From: Acidobacteriota bacterium
GTDB lineage: Bacteria > Acidobacteriota > Terriglobia > Terriglobales > SCQP01
Assembly (NCBI GenBank): GCA_027315185.1
Contig: DAHUYO010000030.1
Span: 1-37,682 of the forward strand
Direction of reading: 5' to 3'
DNA: 37,682 bases
Below the pieces are notes generated by a model that saw nothing but the letters and a program-made list of their open reading frames with translations, had not been told where the DNA came from and did not search any database. The position numbers were made by a program, and so were the translations under genes. Positions 1-7,347 of this stretch are shown one piece after another (within the stretch, counting starts at the first letter, position 1; the number at the start of each line of letters is the position of its first letter).

Positions 1-1161
1 TTCCATGCTGGTCAGCAGGATTTCGCCGGCGCCAAGCGATTCGGCCTCCCGGGCCCAAGCGACGGCATCGCGGCCGGAAGATTGGTGGCCGCCGTGGGTG
101 AAGACGGTCCATCCGGCTTCGCCGCGGCGGGCATCCACCGCGACCACCACGGCTTGGGAGCCGAAGGCGGCGGCCAGCTCGCCGATCAATTGCGGGCGGT
201 TGACGGCGGCGGTGTTGACGGTCACCTTGTCGGCGCCGGCGGCCAGCAAGCGCTCCCCATCGGCGAGCGAGGCGACGCCGCCGCCGGCGAGAAAGGGAAT
301 GCGGAGCTGGCGGGCGACGGCGGCGACGGTGCCGATGAGGGTATTGCGGCCCTCGCGGCTGGCGGAAACATCCAGGAGCGCCAGCTCGTCGGCGCCGGAT
401 TGGTCGTAGGCCGCGGCGAGTTCCGCGGGGTCGCCGCTGTCGCGCAGGGCGGCGAAGCGGACGCCCTTGACCACCCGGCCGCCGTGGACATCCAGGCAGG
501 GAATAATGCGGCGGTACGGCGCGGTGCGGGGTTGCGAGCGGGCGGGGATGGCCACGGGCGCGGCGCGCGGCAGAGTGACGAAATTCTCCAGGACCAGGCG
601 GCCGACCGCGCCCGATTTTTCCGGATGGAACTGGACGCCGTGGATATTTCCGCTCTCCGCCGCGGCGGTGAAGGGCTCCGGATAATGGCCGAGGTAAGTG
701 GATTCGGAACTGGGCGGCGCGAAGTAGGCGTGCGTGAAATAAAAGCTGGGGACCAAGCCGGTGCCGGCGAGAATGCGCGAGGGGCGCAGGCCGGTCACTT
801 CCGCCCAGCCGGTGTGCGGGACCTTGCGGCCGGCGGGGAATCGCCGCACCCGGCCTGGCCAGAGGCCAAAGCCCGGGCAGTTGGGTGCTTCCTCGCTGCC
901 CTCGTAGAGCACCTGCAAACCGATGCAGATGCCGAGGAAGGGGCGGCCGGAGGCGAAAAACGCCTGCAACGCGGCGCGGAGGCCACGGGCGTCGAGGGCG
1001 GCCATGAGGGCGCCGAAGTGTCCGACGCCGGGTAGGATCACCTTTTCCGCGGCGGCGACCTGCGCGGGATCGGCCGTGATGCGGCCAGGATAGCCTAGGG
1101 TTTCCAGCGCGCGGGCGACCGAGGCGGGATTGCCGGCGCCGTAATCAACGATGGCGATCAT
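1..1161 (-). CDS. hisHF: Imidazole glycerol phosphate synthase, HisH-HisF fusion (3' end cut by window)
   Basis: Bifunctional IGP synthase: the HisH glutaminase releases ammonia from glutamine and the HisF cyclase uses it to convert PRFAR to IGP and AICAR. Translating the minus strand from ATG 1161 gives 387 codons without a stop, running off the left edge. Residues 1-200 are HisH: nucleophile Cys79 in GICIGLQ, then KVPHTGW, and His179/Glu181 in VQFHPEKSG. After a Pro/Ala/Arg linker (about 198-216), HisF begins at [17 protein letters not shown] with catalytic Asp224. The second catalytic Asp is Asp343 in [10 protein letters not shown]. The Asp-Asp spacing of 119 equals Thermotoga HisF (11 and 130), so the cyclase is colinear. 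No ATG occurs between the domains; one internal GTG (residue 203) lacks a Shine-Dalgarno. The start overlaps the hisB stop (ATGA) and AAGGG lies just upstream. The last 130 or so HisF residues are missing. Confidence 0.95.
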   Translation of the reverse strand, partial: MIAIVDYGAGNPASVARALETLGYPGRITADPAQVAAAEKVILPGVGHFGALMAALDARGLRAALQAFFASGRPFLGICIGLQVLYEGSEEAPNCPGFGLWPGRVRRFPAGRKVPHTGWAEVTGLRPSRILAGTGLVPSFYFTHAYFAPPSSESTYLGHYPEPFTAAAESGNIHGVQFHPEKSGAVGRLVLENFVTLPRAAPVAIPARSQPRTAPYRRIIPCLDVHGGRVVKGVRFAALRDSGDPAELAAAYDQSGADELALLDVSASREGRNTLIGTVAAVARQLRIPFLAGGGVASLADGERLLAAGADKVTVNTAAVNRPQLIGELAAAFGSQAVVVAVDARRGEAGWTVFTHGGHQSSGRDAVAWAREAESLGAGEILLTSME

Positions 1162-1799
1162 AGGAGGCCCTTGGTGGAGGGCAAAACCTGGCGCAGGCGC
1201 GGATCGCGCTCGCAGGCGGCGCGCAGAGCGCGGGCAAATGCCTTGAATACGGCCTCGGCCAAATGATGGCTGCTTCGGCCATAGAGCGTTTTGACGTGCA
1301 CGTTGGCGGCGGCGCCCTGAGCGAAGCCGGCGAAAAAATCCGGCAGCAGTTCGGTTTGCAGGTCGCCGATGCGCGCGGCGCGAATGTTCAGTTTGCAGAC
1401 CGCATGGGGGCGTCCACTCAGGTCCACGGCGGCCAGGGCCAGCGTCTCATCCATGGGCATGACGAACCAGCCGGCGCGATGAATGCCGCGGCGATCGCCG
1501 AGCGCCTGGGCGAAGGCCTGCCCCAGGGCCAGGCCGACGTCCTCGACGGTGTGGTGCTGATCCACGTCCAAATCGCCGGTGGCGCTGAGGCGCAGGTCGA
1601 AGGCGCCGTGGCGGGCGAAAAGCTCCAGCATGTGATCCAGGAAGCGAATGCCGGTGGCGACGTCGTATTGGCCACGGCCAGCAAGCACCAAATGCACCGC
1701 GATTTGCGTCTCGGCCGTCTCGCGGCGCAGGCGAGCGCGGCGGGGGGAGGCGGCGGCGCGAGGCGGGGAGCCGTGGCGGGATGGTTTGCGAGCGGTCAT
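1158..1799 (-). CDS. hisB: Imidazoleglycerol-phosphate dehydratase
   Basis: Mn-dependent dehydratase converting IGP to imidazole acetol phosphate. The protein has 213 residues. It is the monofunctional type, without the N-terminal phosphatase of enterobacterial HisB. Metal-binding motifs are visible: [21 protein letters not shown], and [12 protein letters not shown] near the C-terminus, which ends in the family signature PSTKGLL. The first 25 or so residues are an Arg/Pro/Ser-rich extension that the family does not need; no better internal start is seen. The ATG overlaps the hisC stop by four bases, and GGAGG lies about 10 nt upstream inside hisC. Its product is the substrate of HisC encoded just upstream. 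Because HisB lacks a phosphatase, histidinol-phosphate phosphatase activity must come from elsewhere, most simply from the HAD domain fused to HisC. Confidence 0.95.
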   Translation of the reverse strand: MTARKPSRHGSPPRAAASPRRARLRRETAETQIAVHLVLAGRGQYDVATGIRFLDHMLELFARHGAFDLRLSATGDLDVDQHHTVEDVGLALGQAFAQALGDRRGIHRAGWFVMPMDETLALAAVDLSGRPHAVCKLNIRAARIGDLQTELLPDFFAGFAQGAAANVHVKTLYGRSSHHLAEAVFKAFARALRAACERDPRLRQVLPSTKGLL

Positions 1800-3763
1800 A
1801 GACAGACAGCCTCCGGGAGCAGGGCCAGGGCGACGGCAGCGGAAGGGACCACGCCGAGACAGCCAATGGCGGCAAAGCGCTGGGCCAGCGCCTGCGGCGC
1901 GGCATGGCCCGGCGGCAGGACGCCGATGAAGGGGACGGCGGCGTCGCGGGCCGAGGCGGCGTCATCCACCGTGTCGCCGAGGAAGGCGGCGAGCGGGCCA
2001 AAGCGCTCGGCCAGGGCCAGCAAGCCGTCGGGCGCTGGTTTGCCGCGGGCCACATCCTCCAGCCCGAGGCAGCACTCGAAGGCCGCCGCGACGCCGAATT
2101 CGCGCAGCGCGGTTTCGGCCTCGCCGCGCGGGCGGCCGGTGAAGATCGCCAGGCGATAGCGGCGGCGCCAGGCGGCCAGCGCCGGCGGCGGCAGCAGCCA
2201 GCGCTCCGTACGGCGCAGGCCGTCGCCGTTTTTGCCGTGATAGAGGCGGTTGAAGGCGGCGATCACCGTGTCGCGCGGGACTTCCACGCCGCGGCGGCGG
2301 AGCAATTCACGGGATAGATCCCAATCATTGTTGTAGCCGCCGGCGTCCTTCATGCCCTGGATTTCGGCCTCGGCGACGGGCTCGATTCCGGCGCCGCCGA
2401 GGGCCGCGACGGTGGAGGCAATGGCGCGGCGATAGGAGCCGCTGACGTCCACCAGGACGCCATCCATGTCAAAGACCGCCACGGGCAGGGCATTGCCTTT
2501 TGTCGGGCGAGGTGTCGCCGCAGCCTGCAGCGGCGCGGATTCGGGAGGTGTGGCGCTGGCCGTTGGTGCGCCGGCATGGGCTGGTGGCAGGAATGCGCGA
2601 GTTGCGGGCGGCGGGGCCGCCGGGTCCGGAGGAACGCCGCCCCGCGGAGCGCAATAGTACTCCTGCAACAAGGCGATGGCCCGATCGGTATCGGCCAGCG
2701 GGCCGCAGGTGATGCGGACCGTGCCGGCAACGTCGCGGCCGCGATCGCGGACCAGGATGCCGCGGGAACGGCAGAACTGGACCAATTCCGCCGCCGGGCG
2801 ATTCCGTGCTGGGCCGCCTTCCGCCTGGAACAGGACGAAGTTGGCCGCGCTGCGCCACCACGTGAGGCCCAGGGCGGTGAGGGCGGCTTGCAGGCGCTCG
2901 CGGCTGGCCAGGGTTTGGCGGCGATACTCGGCCAGCCAATCCGCGTCGGAGAGGGCGGCGCGGGCGCAGATGAGAGCCAAGGCATTGACGTTGTAGGGCG
3001 CATGCGCGCGGCGCAGGTAGGGTTCCAGGGCGGGGGGCGCCACCAGAATGCCTAGGCGCGCGGCAGCCAGTCCATGGGCTTTGGAAAACGTCCGGGCAAC
3101 GACCAGATTGGGCTGCCGCTCGACGGCGGCGAGAAGGCCGGCGGGATCGGGAGTGAAATCGGCGTAGGCCTCATCCACGAAAAACAGCGTGGCGGGATGG
3201 GCGGCGGCCAATTCCAGGATGGCGCGGTTGGGCAGCAGGGAACCGGTGGGATTGTTGGGATTGGCGACGATCACTACGCGGGGATGTGGTGACTGCGCCA
3301 GTGCGGTGGAAATGGCGGCGGGGTCGAGGTGAAACTCCCGCCCCTGGCCGGGAGCGCCGGGCAGATCCTGGTATTGCAGGGCTTCGATGCGCAGACCGGC
3401 ACGTTCGGCATAAAAGCGATACATGGCGAAGGTGGGCTCGGCGATGACGACGGTATCGCCAGGATCCGCGAAGGTGGTGAGGGCGAGGAAAATCGCATCG
3501 TCCACGCCGTTGGTCAGCAGGACGCGGGCGGGGTCCAAGCCGAAATGATGAGCGATATCCGCCTGCGCCGGGCCGTATTCGGGATAGCGGGCGACGTCTT
3601 CGGCGGTCAGCGAGCGCAGCGCCGCGATGACGCGCGGGGAGCAGCCGCTGGTGTTTTCATTGAAGTCCAAGCGCAGGCCGTCGCGGCCCTCCAAGGGCGG
3701 GTGGTAGGGGCGCATGGCGGCGACGGCGGCCCGCGGCTTCAGGGCTTCGGAGTCGCGGCTCAT
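1796..3763 (-). CDS. hisC: Histidinol-phosphate aminotransferase fused to a HAD phosphatase domain
   Basis: A 655-residue fusion. Residues 1-370 are a PLP aminotransferase of the HisC type: LDFNEN near 35, ANPNNPTG near 170, VDEAYADF near 200 and the PLP lysine Lys228 in [15 protein letters not shown]. It transaminates imidazole acetol phosphate to histidinol phosphate. A Pro/Ala-rich linker (about 372-422) leads to a HAD subfamily IA domain at 423-655. Its motif I is [10 protein letters not shown] (nucleophile Asp432, acid Asp434), motif [12 protein letters not shown] (Thr542), motif III Lys575 in GKPAPDG and motif [11 protein letters not shown] (Asp597, Asp600/601). The [12 protein letters not shown] segment near 477 resembles an uncharacterised HAD-IA clade (TIGR01548-like, from memory). 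All catalytic HAD residues are present. I infer that it is the missing histidinol-phosphate phosphatase, so consecutive pathway steps sit on one chain. The start overlaps the hisD stop (ATGA), with GGAGG 6 nt upstream. Confidence 0.93.
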   Translation of the reverse strand: MSRDSEALKPRAAVAAMRPYHPPLEGRDGLRLDFNENTSGCSPRVIAALRSLTAEDVARYPEYGPAQADIAHHFGLDPARVLLTNGVDDAIFLALTTFADPGDTVVIAEPTFAMYRFYAERAGLRIEALQYQDLPGAPGQGREFHLDPAAISTALAQSPHPRVVIVANPNNPTGSLLPNRAILELAAAHPATLFFVDEAYADFTPDPAGLLAAVERQPNLVVARTFSKAHGLAAARLGILVAPPALEPYLRRAHAPYNVNALALICARAALSDADWLAEYRRQTLASRERLQAALTALGLTWWRSAANFVLFQAEGGPARNRPAAELVQFCRSRGILVRDRGRDVAGTVRITCGPLADTDRAIALLQEYYCAPRGGVPPDPAAPPPATRAFLPPAHAGAPTASATPPESAPLQAAATPRPTKGNALPVAVFDMDGVLVDVSGSYRRAIASTVAALGGAGIEPVAEAEIQGMKDAGGYNNDWDLSRELLRRRGVEVPRDTVIAAFNRLYHGKNGDGLRRTERWLLPPPALAAWRRRYRLAIFTGRPRGEAETALREFGVAAAFECCLGLEDVARGKPAPDGLLALAERFGPLAAFLGDTVDDAASARDAAVPFIGVLPPGHAAPQALAQRFAAIGCLGVVPSAAVALALLPEAVCL

Positions 3764-5115
3764 TTGCGCCTCCGGGCGGGCGATTGCGCCGCGCGGGCCG
3801 TGCGTATCTCGATGGAGCGGGCGTGGGCCTCGAGCCCTTCGGTGCGGGCCAAGGTGGTGATGGCCGGGGCGAGGCGGCCCAGGCCGGCGCGGGACGGTTC
3901 CTGCACGGTGATGACTTTGAGAAAATCCGCCACCGACAACCCGCCACGGCGGCGCGCGCCACCGGAGGTGGGCAAGACATGGTTCGGACCGGTCAGGTAA
4001 TCGCCCGCCGCGACGGGCGAGGAGGCGCCGAGAAAGACCGAGCCGGCCGAGCGCAGGTCGGGCAGCCAGGCGGCGGGCAAGGTGACGTGCTCGGCGGCGA
4101 GGTCATTGGCGATGGCCATGGCATGGGCTCGGTTTCGGGCCACGAGGATGGCGCCGCGGCGGCGCAGGGATTTCCGGGCGACGGAGTTGGGCGCGGCTTC
4201 GAGCTGCTCGGACACCGCCGCCGCCAGATCCGCCGCCTGGCGGCGTGAAAGCACCACGGCCCAGGCGCAGGCTTCGGGATCGTGTTCGGCTTGGGCAATG
4301 AGGTCGGCGGCGATGTAGGCGGGCGGCGATCGGCGATCGGCGAGCCAAAGAATTTCCGTGGGGCCGGCGAGAAAATCAATCTCACAATCGGGCCAAACGA
4401 TTTGCTTGGCCGCGGTGACGAAGCTATTGCCGGGCCCGACGATTTTCTCCACCGGCGCAATCGGCCCGGCGCCATAGGCTAGGGCGGCGATGGCCTGGGC
4501 TCCGCCCATGCGGTAGACCTCGGTTACACCGGCAAGCCAGGCCGCGCCCAAGACCGCGTCGCCGGGATCGGGACAGGCCACGGCGATGCGCGCGACCCCG
4601 GCGGCGCGCGCCGACACGGCGGTCATCAGCAAGGTCGAAGGCAGGGGATGGCGACCGGCGGGCACGTAGCAACCGACGCTATCCAGCGGGCGAACGATTT
4701 GGCGCACGCGCACGCCGGGAGCGATCTCCCGCGTCCACTCCGCCGGGCGCTGCCATTCGGCCATCTGGCGGATGTGCCGATGCGCTTGGCGCAAAGCGGC
4801 TTGCAGATCCGCAGGCAGACGGCGCCAGGCGCGGGGCAGTTCCCCCGGGGGAACGCGCAAGGGCCGGGGCGTGGCGGCGCCGGCGGGGCATTCCAGGCGG
4901 CGGCGCCAGGCGTCCAGACCCGCGGCGCCACGGCGGCGCACGTCGGCGACGATGCGCGCCGCCACCGGTCGGGCGCGGTCGCCATCGCGGCGCGACCCGG
5001 CCCGCAGCGCGGCGACCGCCGATGGGGTGGCGGGCACAATGCGGAGCGGGGCGCTTTGCCCGCCACCACCGCGACCGGGGCTTCGACCGGGGCCACCGCG
5101 CGCTTTTGCGCTCAC
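3760..5115 (-). CDS. hisD: Histidinol dehydrogenase
   Basis: Zn-dependent enzyme carrying out the last two oxidations, L-histidinol to L-histidine with 2 NAD+. The 451-residue length is close to the family norm. Visible motifs include [18 protein letters not shown], the glycine-rich [14 protein letters not shown], the zinc ligands in [10 protein letters not shown], the catalytic Glu-His in [10 protein letters not shown] and the C-terminal [20 protein letters not shown]. The first 30 or so residues are a basic, Gly/Arg-rich extension not typical of HisD. The start is GTG, chosen because it overlaps the hisG stop (GTGA) and has AAGGTG 5 nt upstream. The stop overlaps the start of hisC. It acts directly after the proposed HisC-HAD enzyme. 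Confidence 0.96.
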   Translation of the reverse strand: MSAKARGGPGRSPGRGGGGQSAPLRIVPATPSAVAALRAGSRRDGDRARPVAARIVADVRRRGAAGLDAWRRRLECPAGAATPRPLRVPPGELPRAWRRLPADLQAALRQAHRHIRQMAEWQRPAEWTREIAPGVRVRQIVRPLDSVGCYVPAGRHPLPSTLLMTAVSARAAGVARIAVACPDPGDAVLGAAWLAGVTEVYRMGGAQAIAALAYGAGPIAPVEKIVGPGNSFVTAAKQIVWPDCEIDFLAGPTEILWLADRRSPPAYIAADLIAQAEHDPEACAWAVVLSRRQAADLAAAVSEQLEAAPNSVARKSLRRRGAILVARNRAHAMAIANDLAAEHVTLPAAWLPDLRSAGSVFLGASSPVAAGDYLTGPNHVLPTSGGARRRGGLSVADFLKVITVQEPSRAGLGRLAPAITTLARTEGLEAHARSIEIRTARAAQSPARRRK

Positions 5116-5984
5116 AGCACCACCTTATTCAACGGATACTCGACGATTCCTTGCGCTCCAGCCGCCTTTAGCCGCGGAATGATCTCGCGCACGCGGCGTT
5201 CCTCAATGACCGTATTCACGGCGATCCAATCGGGATCGCTGAGGGCGGAAATGGTCGGGCGTTTCAGGGCTTCCAGGACCGCCAAGACCGCGTCCAATTC
5301 ACTCTTCTTTACGTTCAACATCAGACCCACGCGGCCGTGCGCGGCGATGGCGGCGTTGAGCAACAGGGCGATGGTCTCGATCTTGTCCCGCTTGGCCGTG
5401 TCGGCCCAGGCGGCGCGATGGGCGATCAGCTGGGTGTGGGATTCCAGCACGGTGTCCACGATGCGCAACTGGTGGGCGCGCAGCGAGGCGCCGGTCTCCG
5501 TGACCTCCACGATGGCATCGGCCAGCACCGGCGGCTTGACCTCGGTGGCGCCCCAGCTGAACTCGACGTTGGCGGTGACGCCGTGCTCCTGGAGATAGCG
5601 GCGGGTGACGCCGACCAATTCCGTCGCTACGGTCTTGCCTTGCAGATCCTTCACCGAGCGGACGGGCGAATCCTCCGGCACCGCCAGCACCCAGCGCACC
5701 TGGGAGAAGCTTTGCTTGGCATAGACCAAGCCGCAAACGGTATGGACGTCGGCGTTGTTTTCCAGCACCCAGTCGCGCCCGGTCAGGCCAACGTCCAGAA
5801 TGCCGTCCTGGACATAGCGCGCCATTTCCTGTGCGCGGATCAGCATGCATTCGATCCCGGGGTCGTCAATGGAAGGGAAGTAGGAGCGGGAGTGGACGTA
5901 GATGTGATAGCCGGCGCGGTCGAACAGCTGAATGGTCGCGTCTTGCAGGCTGCCTTTAGGGATGCCCAGTTTCAGTTTGTTCAT
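5112..5984 (-). CDS. hisG: ATP phosphoribosyltransferase, long form
   Basis: First and normally feedback-regulated step: ATP plus PRPP gives phosphoribosyl-ATP. The 290-residue protein starts [14 protein letters not shown], the usual HisG N-terminus, and contains GLTGRDWV and the PRPP-loop-like [14 protein letters not shown]. The C-terminal 75 residues (roughly [20 protein letters not shown] to the end) form the regulatory domain found only in long HisG, which binds histidine and needs no HisZ. The ORF is open 22 codons further upstream, but ATG 5984 is preferred because it overlaps the hisI stop (ATGA), fits the family N-terminus and has GAGG about 10 nt upstream. Long HisG fits allosteric inhibition by histidine on top of the transcriptional attenuator at 6376-6505. 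Confidence 0.95.
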   Translation of the reverse strand: MNKLKLGIPKGSLQDATIQLFDRAGYHIYVHSRSYFPSIDDPGIECMLIRAQEMARYVQDGILDVGLTGRDWVLENNADVHTVCGLVYAKQSFSQVRWVLAVPEDSPVRSVKDLQGKTVATELVGVTRRYLQEHGVTANVEFSWGATEVKPPVLADAIVEVTETGASLRAHQLRIVDTVLESHTQLIAHRAAWADTAKRDKIETIALLLNAAIAAHGRVGLMLNVKKSELDAVLAVLEALKRPTISALSDPDWIAVNTVIEERRVREIIPRLKAAGAQGIVEYPLNKVVL

Positions 5985-6355
5985 TGTCCGTAGACCTCGG
6001 CGGGATCGAAGACGCGGCGGCCTTGGACCTCGAAGCCCTCGCCGCGCCATTCGCGGAAGAAGCAGCCGCGGTAGCCTTCATGGCAAACCGCCTGGCGGCC
6101 TTCAATCTCGGCTTCGACCAGGATCGCATCGCCGTCGCAGTCGGTGAAGACGCGGATCAAACGCAGGCGGTTCCCGCTGGTTTCGCCCTTCACCCAAAGC
6201 TTTTGGCGCGAGCGGCTGTAGAAGGTGACAAACCCGGTTTCCAAGGTTCGCCGCCACGCCTCGCGGTTCATATAGCCCAGCATCAACACGTCGCCTTGGC
6301 GGGCGTGCCGCACGATGGCGGGCAGGAGTTCCGATTTTTCAAATGCCAATTCCAT
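5981..6355 (-). CDS. hisI: Phosphoribosyl-AMP cyclohydrolase
   Basis: Opens the adenine ring of phosphoribosyl-AMP, the third pathway step. The protein is 124 residues, the length of a stand-alone HisI without a fused HisE. Family motifs are visible: [31 protein letters not shown], then [12 protein letters not shown] with the metal-binding cysteines and [12 protein letters not shown]. It is the first structural gene of the operon; its ATG lies 20 nt past the T-tract of the attenuator and is preceded by CCGGAGAAGCTTC, a good Shine-Dalgarno. Its TGA overlaps the hisG ATG. No hisE (PRA-PH) is in the window, so that activity must be encoded elsewhere. Confidence 0.95.
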   Translation of the reverse strand: MELAFEKSELLPAIVRHARQGDVLMLGYMNREAWRRTLETGFVTFYSRSRQKLWVKGETSGNRLRLIRVFTDCDGDAILVEAEIEGRQAVCHEGYRGCFFREWRGEGFEVQGRRVFDPAEVYGQ

Positions 6356-6375
6356 GAAGCTTCTCCGGTGACCAC

Positions 6376-6411
6376 TAAAACAAAACGCCCGCCGCGATGA
6401 GGCGGCGGGCG
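6376..6411 (-). terminator. his operon attenuator terminator
   Basis: On the minus strand, CGCCCGCCGC (6411-6402) and GCGGCGGGCG (6395-6386) form a perfect 10-bp GC stem around the loop CTCATC. It is followed at once by TTTTGTTTTA (6385-6376). This is a strong intrinsic terminator placed before the first structural gene and after a His-rich leader ORF. That position marks it as a regulated attenuator, not the end of another unit; the gene on the far side reads away on the plus strand. Confidence 0.9.
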
Positions 6412-6460
6412 CGAAAACTGGGATGTCCCGTGCTCAGAGCAGCCCAGAGCCGCGCGCGCC
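6408..6460 (-). promoter_or_regulatory. Predicted antiterminator of the his attenuator
   Basis: Two leader segments can pair with sequence that includes the terminator's 5' arm. GGCGCG (6460-6455) pairs with CGCGCC (6413-6408), and CTGGG (6447-6443) pairs with CCCAG (6422-6418), with an internal loop between the helices. GGCGCG starts one base after the last His codon. A ribosome stalled on His codons would therefore leave this structure free to form and block the terminator. A ribosome that reaches the leader stop (6436-6434) would cover the CTGGG/CCCAG helix. The pairings are seen in the sequence; the mechanism is inferred by analogy with enterobacterial his and trp attenuators. Confidence 0.7.
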
Positions 6461-6505
6461 GTGCGCGTGGGAATGATGGGCGTGGCGATGCGAGCATCGA
6501 GTCAT
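6434..6505 (-). CDS. hisL: his operon leader peptide
   Basis: A 23-codon ORF upstream of the attenuator hairpin. It starts MTRC and continues SHRHAHHSHAH, so six of residues 6-15 are histidine (codons CAT and CAC), then ends GARGSGLL and TGA. The His run stops just before the antiterminator's first arm, the geometry needed for sensing charged tRNA-His. It begins MTR like the E. coli HisL, which may be chance. No Shine-Dalgarno precedes the ATG; a TATATT -10-like hexamer lies only 9 nt upstream, so the leader may be translated from a leaderless or nearly leaderless transcript. The peptide itself probably has no function beyond ribosome positioning. Confidence 0.88.
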   Translation of the reverse strand: MTRCSHRHAHHSHAHGARGSGLL

Positions 6506-6514
6506 TGAAAATTC

Positions 6515-6548
6515 AATATAGCATAGGCGGGTTTCTGGAGGAGGTCGG
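6515..6548 (-). promoter_or_regulatory. Putative his operon promoter
   Basis: An AT-rich patch in otherwise GC-rich DNA carries overlapping -10 candidates TATGCT (6525-6520) and TATATT (6520-6515) on the minus strand. CCGACC (6548-6543) lies 17 nt before TATGCT and matches TTGACA only at the central GAC. Transcription would start about 2-8 nt before the leader ATG. Confidence 0.5.
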
Positions 6549-6654
6549 CGCCGCACGCGGGGGTGGGAGCACGGTCGAGGCGGCGTTTCAGGACGGGTGA
6601 ACTAACACGGCCAACTAAGTTGCAAACGGCTCAGCGGCGCGTTATTTATCACCC

Positions 6655-7271
6655 ATGCGCGTGTCCGTCACACCAGGCGCCGTGGGCCGGCGCGCGGGCG
6701 CCGGTGGCGGCCATGGTCCGCGGCTCCGGCTGTCCGTCTTGGCGATGGCGGTTGCGCTGGGCGCGGTTTCTGCGCAAGGGCAGTCGCCGCGGCGGGTTGC
6801 CGTGGGTATCCAACTCGTCGCGGTGGGCACGGTGCACCCGGTGACCACGCCTTCCGCCGTGGTCGGATCGGCTTACAGCCTGAGCGCCGGCTTCGGCGCT
6901 GACGTCGCCTTCGCGGTGCACGGGCGTTGGAGCCTGACGGGAGCAGAGGATTTCATCCGATCGGGCGGGTCCTGGCAGAACCAGTTGACCTTTGGCCCCG
7001 ATTTCGACTCCTCTCCGGCCGTGACTGGCGCTTGGATGCCAGCGCGCAGCCCGGCGTCTTTTTCGGAGACCTCTGCCAATGTGCAACATTTGGCGGTTTC
7101 AGCATCACCATCGCCAGCTTCGCCCTGTATGCCGGTGTCTCCGCCGCGCACCGGCTAGGCCGGCGATGGACTTGGCGAGCCGGCGTTGGCGAGCTCTTCC
7201 TGCTTAGCCCACAGGGGAACTTCGGCGGCAGCAACCTTGAGCTGACGACGGGCCTGGCTTTCCGCTTCTAG
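6655..7271 (+). pseudogene. Frameshifted outer-membrane beta-barrel-like protein
   Basis: Two overlapping plus-strand frames look like halves of one secreted protein of about 205 residues. The first half (from ATG 6655) has a basic start, a hydrophobic stretch LRLSVLAMAVALGAVSAQGQ that looks like a signal peptide, then alternating polar/apolar segments. The second half, readable from about 6990 in another frame, runs DWRLDASAQPGVFFG, FSITIASFALYAGVSAAHRLG and ends LELTTGLAFRF. The terminal Phe is typical of outer-membrane barrels. The switch point is about 6990-7020. Either frame alone loses one end, so this is a one-base sequencing/assembly error or a recent pseudogene. I do not recognise a family. 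Confidence 0.5.
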
Positions 7272-7347
7272 ACGCGCGGGACCGGCGCGGGACGGGGCCA
7301 GGCGCGAGCAACGGTCGCGCCGTAGGCGGCATCTCTGCCGAGGGCCG

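Noticed and set aside
82..1035. 317-codon plus-strand frame at the left edge
   Set aside because: Antisense shadow of hisHF, which has all catalytic residues on the minus strand.
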